From NCBI GenBank assembly GCA_938030665.1, contig CALHHY010000063.1, positions 1 through 43,784 of the forward strand: a stretch of 43,784 nucleotides of DNA, written 5' to 3'. The DNA is from an uncultured Litoreibacter sp. (GTDB lineage Bacteria > Pseudomonadota > Alphaproteobacteria > Rhodobacterales > Rhodobacteraceae). The notes beneath the pieces were generated by a model, which did no database searches, was not told the DNA's origin, and saw only the letters and a program-made list of their open reading frames with translations. The first letter of the stretch is position 1. Each line of letters begins with the position of its first letter. Position numbers and translations under genes: made by a program. Shown in pieces: positions 1 to 8,096 of the stretch.

Positions 1-1071
1 TTCAACCGGGTGCTTGTTCGTACCTCCCATTGCCCAGCCATCGGGTTTGATGGGGATACGGCGATGCTCCTCGATGCGTTTTCCACTTGTGGATGCCGGT
101 GGAGCCATGGCCTTGAATTCAAAGCCATCAATTTCTGACGACAGGCGATTGTAGCCAGAAGTGGATGCAAACCAGTCGTGTGTGGATCCGCCGAGGTTTT
201 CACTTAGCAAGAAGTCTCGAGCAGAACTGCCGCGTGTGAAGATCTCAGCATCAATCAGGCCTTCTTCATACCAGCGAGCGAGGTTCTTGATTCCTTCACG
301 ATAGCCTTCGCCAGCATAGGGATGTTCAAGCTTGCCGTCGATCACCATGAAGTCGTGATAGGTATCCGAACCTGATGAACGTCCGTCCCACAAGGTGACC
401 AGACGAATAAGTTCTGGCCATTGGCGTGCAAAGTACGGTACTTCATCGGCCTGACCGTTGCCATTGGGGTCCTGAGTCTTGAATGCGCGTAGTACGGCTT
501 CGTATTCCTCTACAGTCTCTGGCATCTCGAGACCCAGCTTGTTCAACCAGTCTGTGCGTATCCAGTAGGCTCTACCGTATTTGCCGTCAGGCAAGTACGG
601 GATGTAGTACATGTTGCCGTCGGCGGCCGAAATCGCTGCAGCAATTTCAGGCCTTTCGTCAAAATACTTCTTCAGATTGGGAGCATGCTCTTCAATTAAA
701 TCATTGAGTGGCATGAACGCACCTTCCGGGCCGTATTGATTCACAAAATCCTTGATACGGCTGGAACCTACAATATCCGGAATACTGCCGGACGCCAACA
801 TCAGGTTCAAGACTTCAGTCTTGCCTGAATTTTCATCGGTACGCATGTTGGAACCGACCGTGACATCGTTCAAATGCACATTGGTCCATTTGCGAGCCTG
901 CTGTTCCACGGGCCAGTCTTCCTCGTAGACCGGGTAGCGGGCATGATTCATCTGTATGGTCAGTTCAAGCGGATCGCCATCGACGATTTTTAGATGGTCT
1001 GTGTCAGCGAGTACGGGTGTGGTGGACACCAGACTTGCCGAAATAGCCATTGTGAGTAAGTGTTTTCTCAT
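1..1071 (-). CDS. Periplasmic sugar-binding protein of an LplABC-type ABC importer (partial, C-terminus beyond window)
   Basis: The frame is open from the ATG at 1071 to the window edge (357 codons, no stop), so the C-terminus is missing. A good GGAGGAG ribosome site lies just upstream. The N-terminus is a Sec signal peptide ending near residues PVLA-DT, with no lipobox cysteine, as expected for a periplasmic protein. A DPNGNGQADEVP stretch matches the Asp/Asn-rich loop typical of the LipO/YtcQ-like solute-binding family that partners LplB/LplC permeases. It is the last visible gene of a leftward operon with two permeases and an ATPase. The substrate is not readable from sequence; oligosaccharide or uronate oligomers are an inference from the nearby mannonate dehydratase gene. 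Base composition is poorer in GC than the neighbours. Confidence 0.85.
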   Translation of the reverse strand, partial: MRKHLLTMAISASLVSTTPVLADTDHLKIVDGDPLELTIQMNHARYPVYEEDWPVEQQARKWTNVHLNDVTVGSNMRTDENSGKTEVLNLMLASGSIPDIVGSSRIKDFVNQYGPEGAFMPLNDLIEEHAPNLKKYFDERPEIAAAISAADGNMYYIPYLPDGKYGRAYWIRTDWLNKLGLEMPETVEEYEAVLRAFKTQDPNGNGQADEVPYFARQWPELIRLVTLWDGRSSGSDTYHDFMVIDGKLEHPYAGEGYREGIKNLARWYEEGLIDAEIFTRGSSARDFLLSENLGGSTHDWFASTSGYNRLSSEIDGFEFKAMAPPASTSGKRIEEHRRIPIKPDGWAMGGTNKHPVE

Positions 1072-1102
1072 GAGCTCCTCCAGGTATTAAAGGTTGGTTG
1101 AA

Positions 1103-1984
1103 TTACTCTTTAACGCCTCCGAGAAGAATGCCCTTCTCGAAGTATTTTTGAATCCACGGATACACAAGCAGTACCGGGATAATGGAACAAACAATAATGG
1201 CGGCAGTCACTGTTTCCGCGCTATAAGAAGCCGCCAGTTGCGTGATGGCAAATTCATCATCATCGCTGAGCTTCGCAATCGTGTGGCGCAGGAAGACCTG
1301 CAGCGGAATTTTGTCCTCGCTCTGCAGCAGCACCATAGCCCAGAAGAACCCGTTCCAGCGCGACACGATGCAGAACAGCGTGATCGTGGCAATGGCGGGT
1401 TTGGAGAGCGGGATGAACACTTTCCAAAGCACCTGAAAGTCATTCGCCCCGTCCATCCGCGCCGCTTCCTCAAAGCTTTGCGGGATGGATTCGAAGAAGT
1501 TGCGCAGCAGGATGATGTTGAAGGCGTTGACCGCGAAAGCCAGGATGATCCCGAACATGCTGTCCAGCAGCCCTAAGTCGCGCATGTTCAGAAAGAACGG
1601 GATCAGTCCTGCGTTGAACCACATGGTGAAGGCGATGAAGAGGTTGAAGAACCGCCGCCCCTTCAACTGCCGCCGCGACAGCGCATAGGCACCGGGGATG
1701 ATGAAGGCGAGGCTCATGATCGTGCCGCCGACCGTGTAGATGAACGTGTTGCGATAGGAAATCCAGAATTGCGGGTCCTGCAGGATGAAGCCGTAGGCCT
1801 CGACCGTGGCGTCAATCGGGGTCAGCACCACCTTACCCGCCTGCGCCGCGAAGCCCGAGCTGAAGGAGACCGCCGCGATGTAGATAAAGGGGTAAAGCGT
1901 GGCGACTGTGAACATGCCTACGAGGACCGAGACCACGATGGCGAAGAACTTGTCGCCGCGCGAATAGAGGTTCCAGTTCATCAT
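1103..1984 (-). CDS. Carbohydrate ABC transporter permease, LplC/MalG type
   Basis: The 293-residue protein has six predicted membrane segments and the cytoplasmic EAA loop (EEAARMDGAND...IPLSKP, about residues 171-195) through which it docks on the ATPase. The C-terminus KGILLGGVKE is typical of the LplC branch of MalG-like permeases. It forms the inner-membrane pore together with the permease at 2109-3122. It lies 124 bp downstream of that gene, a wide gap for this operon that contains no recognisable gene, and 31 bp upstream of the binding-protein start. The last part of the gene (about 1103-1260) is AT-richer than the first part. Confidence 0.9.
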   Translation of the reverse strand: MMNWNLYSRGDKFFAIVVSVLVGMFTVATLYPFIYIAAVSFSSGFAAQAGKVVLTPIDATVEAYGFILQDPQFWISYRNTFIYTVGGTIMSLAFIIPGAYALSRRQLKGRRFFNLFIAFTMWFNAGLIPFFLNMRDLGLLDSMFGIILAFAVNAFNIILLRNFFESIPQSFEEAARMDGANDFQVLWKVFIPLSKPAIATITLFCIVSRWNGFFWAMVLLQSEDKIPLQVFLRHTIAKLSDDDEFAITQLAASYSAETVTAAIIVCSIIPVLLVYPWIQKYFEKGILLGGVKE

Positions 1985-2108
1985 GTGCCTATTCCTTCCG
2001 CAGGAAGGTCACGCGCAGTGGACGCATCTGCCAGGCAGCAATCTGCAAGACGGCGTTCGCAGCCAGCGTCCACAAGGTGCCATGTTTGGTGCAGCATAGC
2101 CGGCCCCC

Positions 2109-3122
2109 TTACCACAACGACGTCTGCGAGAAGCGGCGCGACAGCGAGTTCGCGGTCATCACCAGCACGAAGGCGACAAGGGCGTTGAACAGACCCGCCG
2201 CGGCGGCCAGATCGTATTGCCCCGATTGCAGGCCCTGCCGGTAAATCCAAGTGTTTACCACATCCGCCGTCTCGTAAGTGGCGGGCTGGTAAAGCAGGAT
2301 CACCAGCTCGAACGACACTTCCATGATGTTGCCGATACGGATGATCAGCATGATCAGGATCGTAGGCAGGATCGACGGGATGGTGATTTTCCACATCATC
2401 TGCCACCGGTTGGCCCCGTCAACCACGGCACTTTCATATAGCGACGGGTTCACGCCGGCGATGGCCGCCAGGAACACGATAGAGCCAAAGCCGGCCTCCT
2501 GCCAGATGCCGGTGCCCACAAAGATCGGCCGGAACCATTCGGGACGCGTCAGGAAGTAGATCGAGTCCATCCCGAACCAGCCAAGGATGATATTGACGAT
2601 GCCGCCCGTGGGCGCAAAGGCCGTGATGACGATACCCGCGATGATCACCGAAGAGATGAAGTGCGGCAGGTAAACAATTGTCTGCGCAGTCTTTTTGTAG
2701 GTCGCGTGCAGAATTTCATTGAACATCAGCGCCAGAATGATCGGCGCGGGGAAGCCAAATAGCAGGTTGAGCGCGCTGATCTTGATCGTGTTCCAGACGG
2801 CGCGGATGAACTGTTCGTTCGAGAAGAGCACCTGAAAATGCTCAAGCCCCACCCACGGGCTGTTCGCGACCCCGCGGAAGATAGAGTAATCCTTGAAGGC
2901 GATCTGCAGCCCGTACATCGGCTTATAAAGAAAGACGATGAACCAGATGATCGTGGGGGCAAGCATCACATATAGCTGCCATTCCCGCTTGAAATGATCG
3001 ACCATCCGCGCCCAGTTTGTATCCGGCGTGTAGGATTTTGCGCGATCGCGCAGGGCCTCGCCGGCCTCAATCACGACCTCTTCGACAGGATTGCCGCCAA
3101 TGCCGGTATTGCGGTCCACCAT
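2109..3122 (-). CDS. Carbohydrate ABC transporter permease, LplB/MalF type
   Basis: The 337-residue protein starts at an ATG 3 bp after the ATPase stop, so the two are translationally close. After a soluble N-terminus of about 45 residues it carries six membrane segments. An EAA loop (ESAVVDGANRWQMMWKITIPS) is followed by the C-terminal FSQTSLW that is characteristic of LplB proteins. It pairs with the LplC-type permease to form the translocation channel. LplB/LplC importers are best known from Firmicutes, where they usually borrow a shared ATPase; here a dedicated ATPase gene is in the same operon. Confidence 0.9.
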   Translation of the reverse strand: MVDRNTGIGGNPVEEVVIEAGEALRDRAKSYTPDTNWARMVDHFKREWQLYVMLAPTIIWFIVFLYKPMYGLQIAFKDYSIFRGVANSPWVGLEHFQVLFSNEQFIRAVWNTIKISALNLLFGFPAPIILALMFNEILHATYKKTAQTIVYLPHFISSVIIAGIVITAFAPTGGIVNIILGWFGMDSIYFLTRPEWFRPIFVGTGIWQEAGFGSIVFLAAIAGVNPSLYESAVVDGANRWQMMWKITIPSILPTILIMLIIRIGNIMEVSFELVILLYQPATYETADVVNTWIYRQGLQSGQYDLAAAAGLFNALVAFVLVMTANSLSRRFSQTSLW

Positions 3123-3125
3123 GCG

Positions 3126-4202
3126 CTAATGCTCCAGGCTCAGCGCGCGGCCCGTTTCGGCGTCAAAAATTTGCACCAGCGGCGCGGGCACATGAACCTC
3201 GCTGACGCCTTGCAGATGGGCAATGTTGCCATGTGTCTCGGCCTTGAAGACAACCTCGGTTTCGGCAAACCGGGCGTGCAGCAGCGCCTCGGATCCGAGC
3301 GGCTCCACCAGATCAAGGCTGATCGGCAGGGCGGTGGTCTGATCGCCGGGCTGCAGGGTGACATGTTCGGGCCGGATGCCAATGATCACGTCGCGCCCGG
3401 CATGGCCGTTGATCGGCCGGGCCAGGTTGATTTCCGAGCCCCCGACCCGCGCGCCTGTTTCGGTCAGCTGCGCTTTCATCTGGTTCATCGGCGGGGAACC
3501 CAGGAACCCCGCAACGAAGGTGTTGGCCGGATTGTTGAACAGCTCCATCGGTGTGCCAACCTGTTCAATCCGCCCGTCATTCATGACCACGATGCGGTCA
3601 GCCAGCGTCATCGCCTCTACCTGGTCATGGGTCACGTAAACCGAGGTTACGCCAAGTCGGTTATGCAGCCGCTTGATCTCGGCCCGCATCTGGGTGCGCA
3701 GCTTGGCATCAAGGTTGGAAAGCGGCTCGTCAAACAGGAAAACCTTGGGGTGCCGGACGATGGCGCGGCCCATGGCCACCCGCTGGCGCTGGCCGCCGGA
3801 CAGATCAGCCGGGCGACGCTGCAGATACTCGGTCAGGCCCAGAATCTCGGCCGTTTCGGCAATTGTGGTCGCGATCTCGTCTTTCGGCATCCGCCGAATA
3901 CGCAACCCAAAGGCCATGTTGTCAGCCACGTTCAGATGCGGATAGAGCGCGTAGTTCTGAAACACCATCGCCACGTCCCGGTCCTTGGGCGCAACCCGGT
4001 TCATGCGGCGGCCGTCAATCTCCAGATCGCCCTCCGAGATCTCCTCAAGGCCCGCGATCATCCGCAAAGTCGTTGATTTCCCGCAGCCGGAGGGGCCGAC
4101 AAGGACGACAAACTCTTTCTCGGCGACATTCAGGTCAATGCCGTGAACGACCTGAGCCGCGCCATAGCGCTTGATAATGCCAGACAGGTTTACGCCAGCC
4201 AT
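3126..4202 (-). CDS. Sugar ABC transporter ATP-binding protein, MalK/UgpC type
   Basis: This is the nucleotide-binding subunit that energises the LplB/LplC-type permeases. Walker A is GPSGCGKST (residues 36-44 from the chosen start), the Q-loop is in VFQNYALYPH, the ABC signature is LSGGQRQRVAMGRA and Walker B is VFLFDEPLSNLD. A C-terminal TOBE/MalK-type regulatory domain fills the remaining roughly 120 residues. I chose the ATG at 4202 because GGGAGGG lies directly before it; a GTG at 4214 would place that ribosome site inside the coding region. It is the first gene of the leftward operon, and its promoter lies in the region shared with the GntR gene. Confidence 0.92.
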   Translation of the reverse strand: MAGVNLSGIIKRYGAAQVVHGIDLNVAEKEFVVLVGPSGCGKSTTLRMIAGLEEISEGDLEIDGRRMNRVAPKDRDVAMVFQNYALYPHLNVADNMAFGLRIRRMPKDEIATTIAETAEILGLTEYLQRRPADLSGGQRQRVAMGRAIVRHPKVFLFDEPLSNLDAKLRTQMRAEIKRLHNRLGVTSVYVTHDQVEAMTLADRIVVMNDGRIEQVGTPMELFNNPANTFVAGFLGSPPMNQMKAQLTETGARVGGSEINLARPINGHAGRDVIIGIRPEHVTLQPGDQTTALPISLDLVEPLGSEALLHARFAETEVVFKAETHGNIAHLQGVSEVHVPAPLVQIFDAETGRALSLEH

Positions 4203-4271
4203 TGTCCCTCCCACGGGCGCCGTTCGATGCGGCGCTTTCGCAAATCAGCGACTGATTCCCAGCCCTTGTGA

Positions 4272-4305
4272 ACTAGTATGCTAGATATTCAACTAGGATA
4301 CTAGT
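4272..4305. promoter_or_regulatory. Tandem CTAG-N4-CTAG palindromes, likely GntR operator
   Basis: Two palindromic units, CTAGTATGCTAG (4273-4284) and CTAGGATACTAG (4293-4304), lie with centres 20 bp apart. Together they also form a larger inverted repeat: the 13-mer at 4272-4284 matches the reverse complement of 4293-4305 at 12 positions. They sit in the divergent region between the ABC-transporter ATPase and the GntR gene. Dimeric FCD-type GntR regulators commonly bind short palindromes in such positions. CTAG is usually a rare tetranucleotide in proteobacteria, so four copies in 32 bp are unlikely by chance. That the neighbouring regulator binds here is inferred. Confidence 0.65.
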
Positions 4306-4369
4306 CTGGTGTTTGCGCTTGATATCTGCTAGCACTGACGTAACTCACCGCAGAGGGAGAAAGCCTAAG

Positions 4370-5056
4370 ATGGCAGATGCGACGTTAATTTCGGCAAGGC
4401 GCACCAGCGTTGATGACGTGTTTGACCACTTGCACGAACAGATCACGACGCTTGCGCTTAAGCCCGGTGACCGCATTTCCGAGGCCGAGGTTGCCGCGCA
4501 GTTTGGCGTGTCCCGCCAACCCGTGCGTGATGCGTTCAACCGGTTGGCCAACCTTGATCTGCTGCTGATCCGCCCGCAACGTGCAACCGAAGTGCGTCGC
4601 TTTTCCACCCGCCAAATCGAGAAAGCGCGTTTCGTGCGCGCAAGCATCGAAAAGGAGGTCGTGCGCCGCGCCGCCGCCAATTGCGATGCCACCGGCGCGG
4701 CCCGGCTGGATGCGGCCCTGTTGCTGCAAGGTGCGGCGGTTGGCAGCGGCGACGTGCCTGGTTTCGGCAAACTGGATTTCGAGTTTCACAAGGCGATCTG
4801 CGAGATTGCCGGGACAGACTACGCGTTCGACGTGATTCAGCAGGAGAAAGCAAAGATCGACCGGCTCTGCCTTCTGGGCCGCGATAAGGAGCAGCGCTTG
4901 CCCGATCTTCTGGAAGATCACCGCGCCATTGCGGAAGCGATCAAGGCCCATGACGCCGACACGGCGATTGCCGCCAGCACCATTCACCTGTCGCGCCTTG
5001 ATCAGACGATTGCGCGCATTCTGGCAAGCAACGCCAATTTCTTCGATCAAACGTAA
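4370..5056 (+). CDS. GntR-family regulator, FCD (FadR-like) subgroup
   Basis: The 228-residue protein has an N-terminal winged helix (about residues 15-75: LKPGDRISEAEVAAQFGVSRQPVRDAFNRL) with the conserved GntR pattern. A C-terminal all-helical FCD ligand domain follows, in which the FHKAICEIAG segment, D and H residues resemble its metal/ligand site. The start at ATG 4370 is preceded by AGAGGGAGAAA; an in-frame start at 4313 would extend into the operator region. It probably represses the divergent ABC importer and/or its own MATE-mannonate dehydratase unit, releasing DNA when a sugar-acid binds. The ligand is inferred from the neighbours only. Confidence 0.88.
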   Translation: MADATLISARRTSVDDVFDHLHEQITTLALKPGDRISEAEVAAQFGVSRQPVRDAFNRLANLDLLLIRPQRATEVRRFSTRQIEKARFVRASIEKEVVRRAAANCDATGAARLDAALLLQGAAVGSGDVPGFGKLDFEFHKAICEIAGTDYAFDVIQQEKAKIDRLCLLGRDKEQRLPDLLEDHRAIAEAIKAHDADTAIAASTIHLSRLDQTIARILASNANFFDQT

Positions 5057-5117
5057 CGCCTGACGCCCTTGCCGGTCTGACTGCCAACGGGTGCATTTTG
5101 CAAACATTGGCCTGCGC

Positions 5118-6491
5118 ATGACCCTTTCCCCCGCTGAACATGCGGCCCCCGACACGCCCGGCGCGCGCGCGGTACTAGCGCTGGCATGGCCGATGACCAT
5201 CAAGGCGATCTTCCTGCATGGGACAATCGTCATCGACGGCTGGCTTGTCTCCTCCCTCGGGGAGGCATCGCTGGCGGCCATGGGGCTGGCCGCGGCCATC
5301 GGCGGGATCGTGATCGGCGTGGTTTTTGCCTTTGCCCATGCGATGCAGATCCGAACCGCGCAGGCGGCAGGCACGGATGACCCGGTCTATCTGAAATCCA
5401 CGCTCGTGGCCGGGCTTGCCATCAGCCTGTCCATCGGGATTCTGGGGATCATCGCCCTGTTTCTGGGGGCGCGCCCCTTGATCACCGCCTTGGCCTCGGG
5501 TCCCGAGGTGGCGGCGCAAGCCTGGTCTTACCTGGTGGTCTTCACGCTTGTGATCTTGTTCGAATCCGTGGGCCAATGCCTGTCGAGCTATTTCAACGGC
5601 CGCGGGCGCACGCGTATCCCGCTTTACGGCTATTGCCTGTCGGTGCCGATCAATATCGGGGCAAGCGTCGTCTTGATCCACGGTATGTGGGGGTTGCCGG
5701 CCTTCGGGGTGGCGGGGGCCGCCATGGGGAGCGTTCTGGGCATCGGCGTGCAGGTCGCCTTCTTCTTGCTGCGCCTCTGGCAGCTTGACGGCCATCTTGC
5801 CGAGGTCGCGGGCTGGCGACAGGGGCGGCTGGCCCCGACCGTCCGGCGGCACCTCACCTTCGCACTGCCGATCGCCACGACCTTTGTCAGCGCGACCCTC
5901 TCTACCAATGTTTGCATCCTGATTTACGCGCGGATGGCGCTGAATGATTTTGCCGCCATGACGCTGATCGCTCCCTGGAACATGGTGGCGGGACAAATCG
6001 CGATGCAATGGACCCAGGCCACCGGCATCATCGTGGCGCAGCTTCTTGGGCAACGCGCGGCAGAGCCGGCCCTGAACCGCTTCCTATCCGCCGCCTGGCA
6101 CGGGGCGTTTGTGACGGCGGGGTTCGTAGCCGCCGTGTTTGTGGCGCTCACCCTGTCCGTCGATGTGCTTTATCCCAGCCTGACAGCTGAGACGCGCGCC
6201 ACGCTGTTCGGCTTCCTGCCTGTCCTGCTGCTGACCGCCCTGCCCCGCGCGACAAATGCCATCTGCGGCAATACGCTCAGGGCGAGCGGCGACACGATCT
6301 ACGTGATGAAGCTGTTCTTGTGGTCACAATGGGCGTTCCGGGTCCCCGCCACCCTGCTTGCCGTTCTGGTGTTCGAGCTATCAGCCTTTTGGGTGCTATC
6401 GATCATCCTGCTGGAGGAGCTGATAAAATTCTGGCCCTTCCATAGCCGCATATGGGCTGGAAATTGGAAACGCGCCGATGTCAGCGCGTAA
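5118..6491 (+). CDS. MATE-family multidrug/metabolite antiporter
   Basis: The roughly 457-residue protein has about twelve hydrophobic segments in two halves and the MatE-type pattern of an early substrate/ion helix (LAWPMTIKAIFLHGTIVIDG). MATE proteins export organic cations or metabolites in exchange for Na+ or H+. It begins 61 bp after the GntR gene and ends 10 bp before the manD-like gene, so the three are probably one transcription unit. The start is uncertain: ATG 5118 and GTG 5091 are in frame and neither has a clear ribosome site. A MATE exporter next to a sugar-import and degradation module is unusual; its substrate is unknown. Confidence 0.82.
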   Translation: MTLSPAEHAAPDTPGARAVLALAWPMTIKAIFLHGTIVIDGWLVSSLGEASLAAMGLAAAIGGIVIGVVFAFAHAMQIRTAQAAGTDDPVYLKSTLVAGLAISLSIGILGIIALFLGARPLITALASGPEVAAQAWSYLVVFTLVILFESVGQCLSSYFNGRGRTRIPLYGYCLSVPINIGASVVLIHGMWGLPAFGVAGAAMGSVLGIGVQVAFFLLRLWQLDGHLAEVAGWRQGRLAPTVRRHLTFALPIATTFVSATLSTNVCILIYARMALNDFAAMTLIAPWNMVAGQIAMQWTQATGIIVAQLLGQRAAEPALNRFLSAAWHGAFVTAGFVAAVFVALTLSVDVLYPSLTAETRATLFGFLPVLLLTALPRATNAICGNTLRASGDTIYVMKLFLWSQWAFRVPATLLAVLVFELSAFWVLSIILLEELIKFWPFHSRIWAGNWKRADVSA

Positions 6492-6501
6492 GGAGAGATA
6501 G

Positions 6502-7728
6502 ATGAAAATCACCGATGCCAAGGTTTTCGTGGGCGGGCCGGGAAAGAACTACGTCACCTTGAAGATCATGACCGATCAAGGCGTCTACGGGCTGGGCGAC
6601 GCGACGCTGAACAACCGCGAAACGCTGCCTGCGGCCTATTTGACCGATTACCTCATCCCAAGCCTCATCGGCATGGACCCCCGCCGCAGCGAGGATATCT
6701 GGCAGTTCTTCTACCGCGGCGCGTATTTCCGGCGCGGCCCCATAGCGATGGCGGCCATCGGGGCCATCGACATGGCGCTGTGGGACATCAAGGCGAAGCT
6801 GGCCGGCATGCCGCTTTATCAGCTACTGGGCGGCAAAAGTCGTGATAGTGCCTTGGTCTACGCCCATGCCGCAGGCGCGGATTTGGAGGACCTGATCGCC
6901 TCCATCGAGGGGTATGTCGCGCAAGGCTACAAAGCGGTGCGCGTTCAGTGCGGCGTGCCGGGTATGCCCACGGCCAGCTATGCGACCCCCGACATCAAAG
7001 GCGGCACAGCGCCTTTCATCACCGATTTCAGCGGCATTAGACCCAAGACGGAAATCTGGGATACCGAGAAGTACCTGCGCTTCATGCCCGCCGCGCTGGC
7101 CGAGATACGCGCCCGTTTCGGGCCAGAGCTGAAAATTCTGCATGACGTCCACCACCGCCTTTTGCCGCGGGAGGCCGCCGCCTTCGCCAGGGAGGTCGAG
7201 CCGCTCGGGCTTTTCTGGCTCGAAGACCCCACCCCGGCGGAGGATCAGGACGCGCTGAAGCTGATCCGCCAGCATAGCACGACCCCAATTGCGATCGGCG
7301 AGGTTTTCAACGCGATCTGGGATTGCAACAAGCTGATCGAGAATGAGCTGATCGACTTCATCCGCGTCGCCGTCACCTATGCGGGTGGCATCACCCATGT
7401 CCGCCGGATTGTCGATTTGGCGGGCCAGCACCATGTGCGCACGGGCTTTCACGGCGCCCCCAGCCACTCCCCCATCTCGATGGCCGCGCAGGCACATCTG
7501 AACATCTGGGCACCGAATTTCGGGATTCAGGAATACTTGGTCCTCGGCACCCCCGCCTGCGACGCCCTGTTCCCGTCGGACCACCATGTGACGAACGGCC
7601 TGCAATATATCAGCGACGCGCCGGGCCTAGGGGTGGATTTCAATGAGACAGAAGCCGCCCGCTACCAATACCAACCCGGAAGCCACCCTGTCGTGCGGCT
7701 AGAGGACGGCACGCTTTGGAATTACTGA
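6502..7728 (+). CDS. manD: D-mannonate dehydratase-type enolase superfamily enzyme (ManD/RspA)
   Basis: The 408-residue enzyme belongs to the mannonate-dehydratase subgroup of the enolase superfamily, which dehydrates D-mannonate to 2-keto-3-deoxy-D-gluconate. Visible residues are R147 and Y160 in the subgroup loop, D215 and H217 in HDVHHR, E241 in WLEDP, E267 in IGEVF and H317 in TGFHGAPSHSP. These match the metal ligands and acid/base residues of characterised ManD proteins with small offsets. The start ATG follows AAGGAGAGATAG, a strong ribosome site, 10 bp after the MATE stop. Some members of this subgroup have low activity or act on D-gluconate, so substrate specificity is not settled by sequence. 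Confidence 0.88.
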   Translation: MKITDAKVFVGGPGKNYVTLKIMTDQGVYGLGDATLNNRETLPAAYLTDYLIPSLIGMDPRRSEDIWQFFYRGAYFRRGPIAMAAIGAIDMALWDIKAKLAGMPLYQLLGGKSRDSALVYAHAAGADLEDLIASIEGYVAQGYKAVRVQCGVPGMPTASYATPDIKGGTAPFITDFSGIRPKTEIWDTEKYLRFMPAALAEIRARFGPELKILHDVHHRLLPREAAAFAREVEPLGLFWLEDPTPAEDQDALKLIRQHSTTPIAIGEVFNAIWDCNKLIENELIDFIRVAVTYAGGITHVRRIVDLAGQHHVRTGFHGAPSHSPISMAAQAHLNIWAPNFGIQEYLVLGTPACDALFPSDHHVTNGLQYISDAPGLGVDFNETEAARYQYQPGSHPVVRLEDGTLWNY

Positions 7729-7768
7729 TGAGCGAGGCCGGGACAGCGCCGGCCGACCTTGGCACTGA

Positions 7769-7858
7769 TGGCGGAGGAGGTGGGATTCGAACCCACGGTA
7801 GACTTTCACCTACGTCGGTTTTCAAGACCGGTGCATTCAACCACTCTGCCACTCCTCC
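7769..7858 (-). tRNA. tRNA-Ser (anticodon TGA)
   Basis: The 90-nt sequence folds as a class II tRNA: acceptor stem GGAGGAG/CTCCTCC (7852-7858 with 7773-7779), discriminator G, encoded CCA (7769-7771), anticodon loop CTTGAAA with TGA complementary to 7822-7824, a long variable arm and the T-loop GGTTCGAATCC. It reads UCA and, with wobble, other UCN serine codons. It stands alone between manD and the SPOR-lipoprotein gene. The flanks 7729-7768 and 7859-8096 hold no gene; 7736-7754 can form a GC-rich 6-bp hairpin without a T-tract. Confidence 0.97.
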
Positions 7859-8096
7859 GACGCGAGCGGTCTAATCGGCCACGTCCGATTCTGGAACCCT
7901 GAAACGGCGCGGCGGATCCGATAGCCACATTGCCGCCAAAACTTGCCCAATTCGCCCCGCAAGGCTTTGCAACGGGGCCGCCATTGCTTAACATGGCGTC
8001 ATAACAGGGGCACAAAGCCCCGACAGGCAGCGCCGCGACACAAAAAGCGGCGATAAAGTTGCGCAAAGCAACATATGGAGCATGAGGGTAAGAGCA

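Noticed and set aside
1985-2108. A possible extra small gene or remnant between the two sugar permease genes
   Set aside because: No conserved reading frame or start with ribosome site is visible; only a small CTTCC/GGAAG hairpin.
2994-4076. A 360-codon open frame on the plus strand opposite the sugar ABC ATPase gene
   Set aside because: It covers the ATPase gene antisense, has no recognisable domain, and the ATPase motifs on the other strand are unmistakable.
7736-7754. GGCCGG/CCGGCC hairpin after manD as a terminator
   Set aside because: The stem is only six base pairs and there is no T-tract on either strand.
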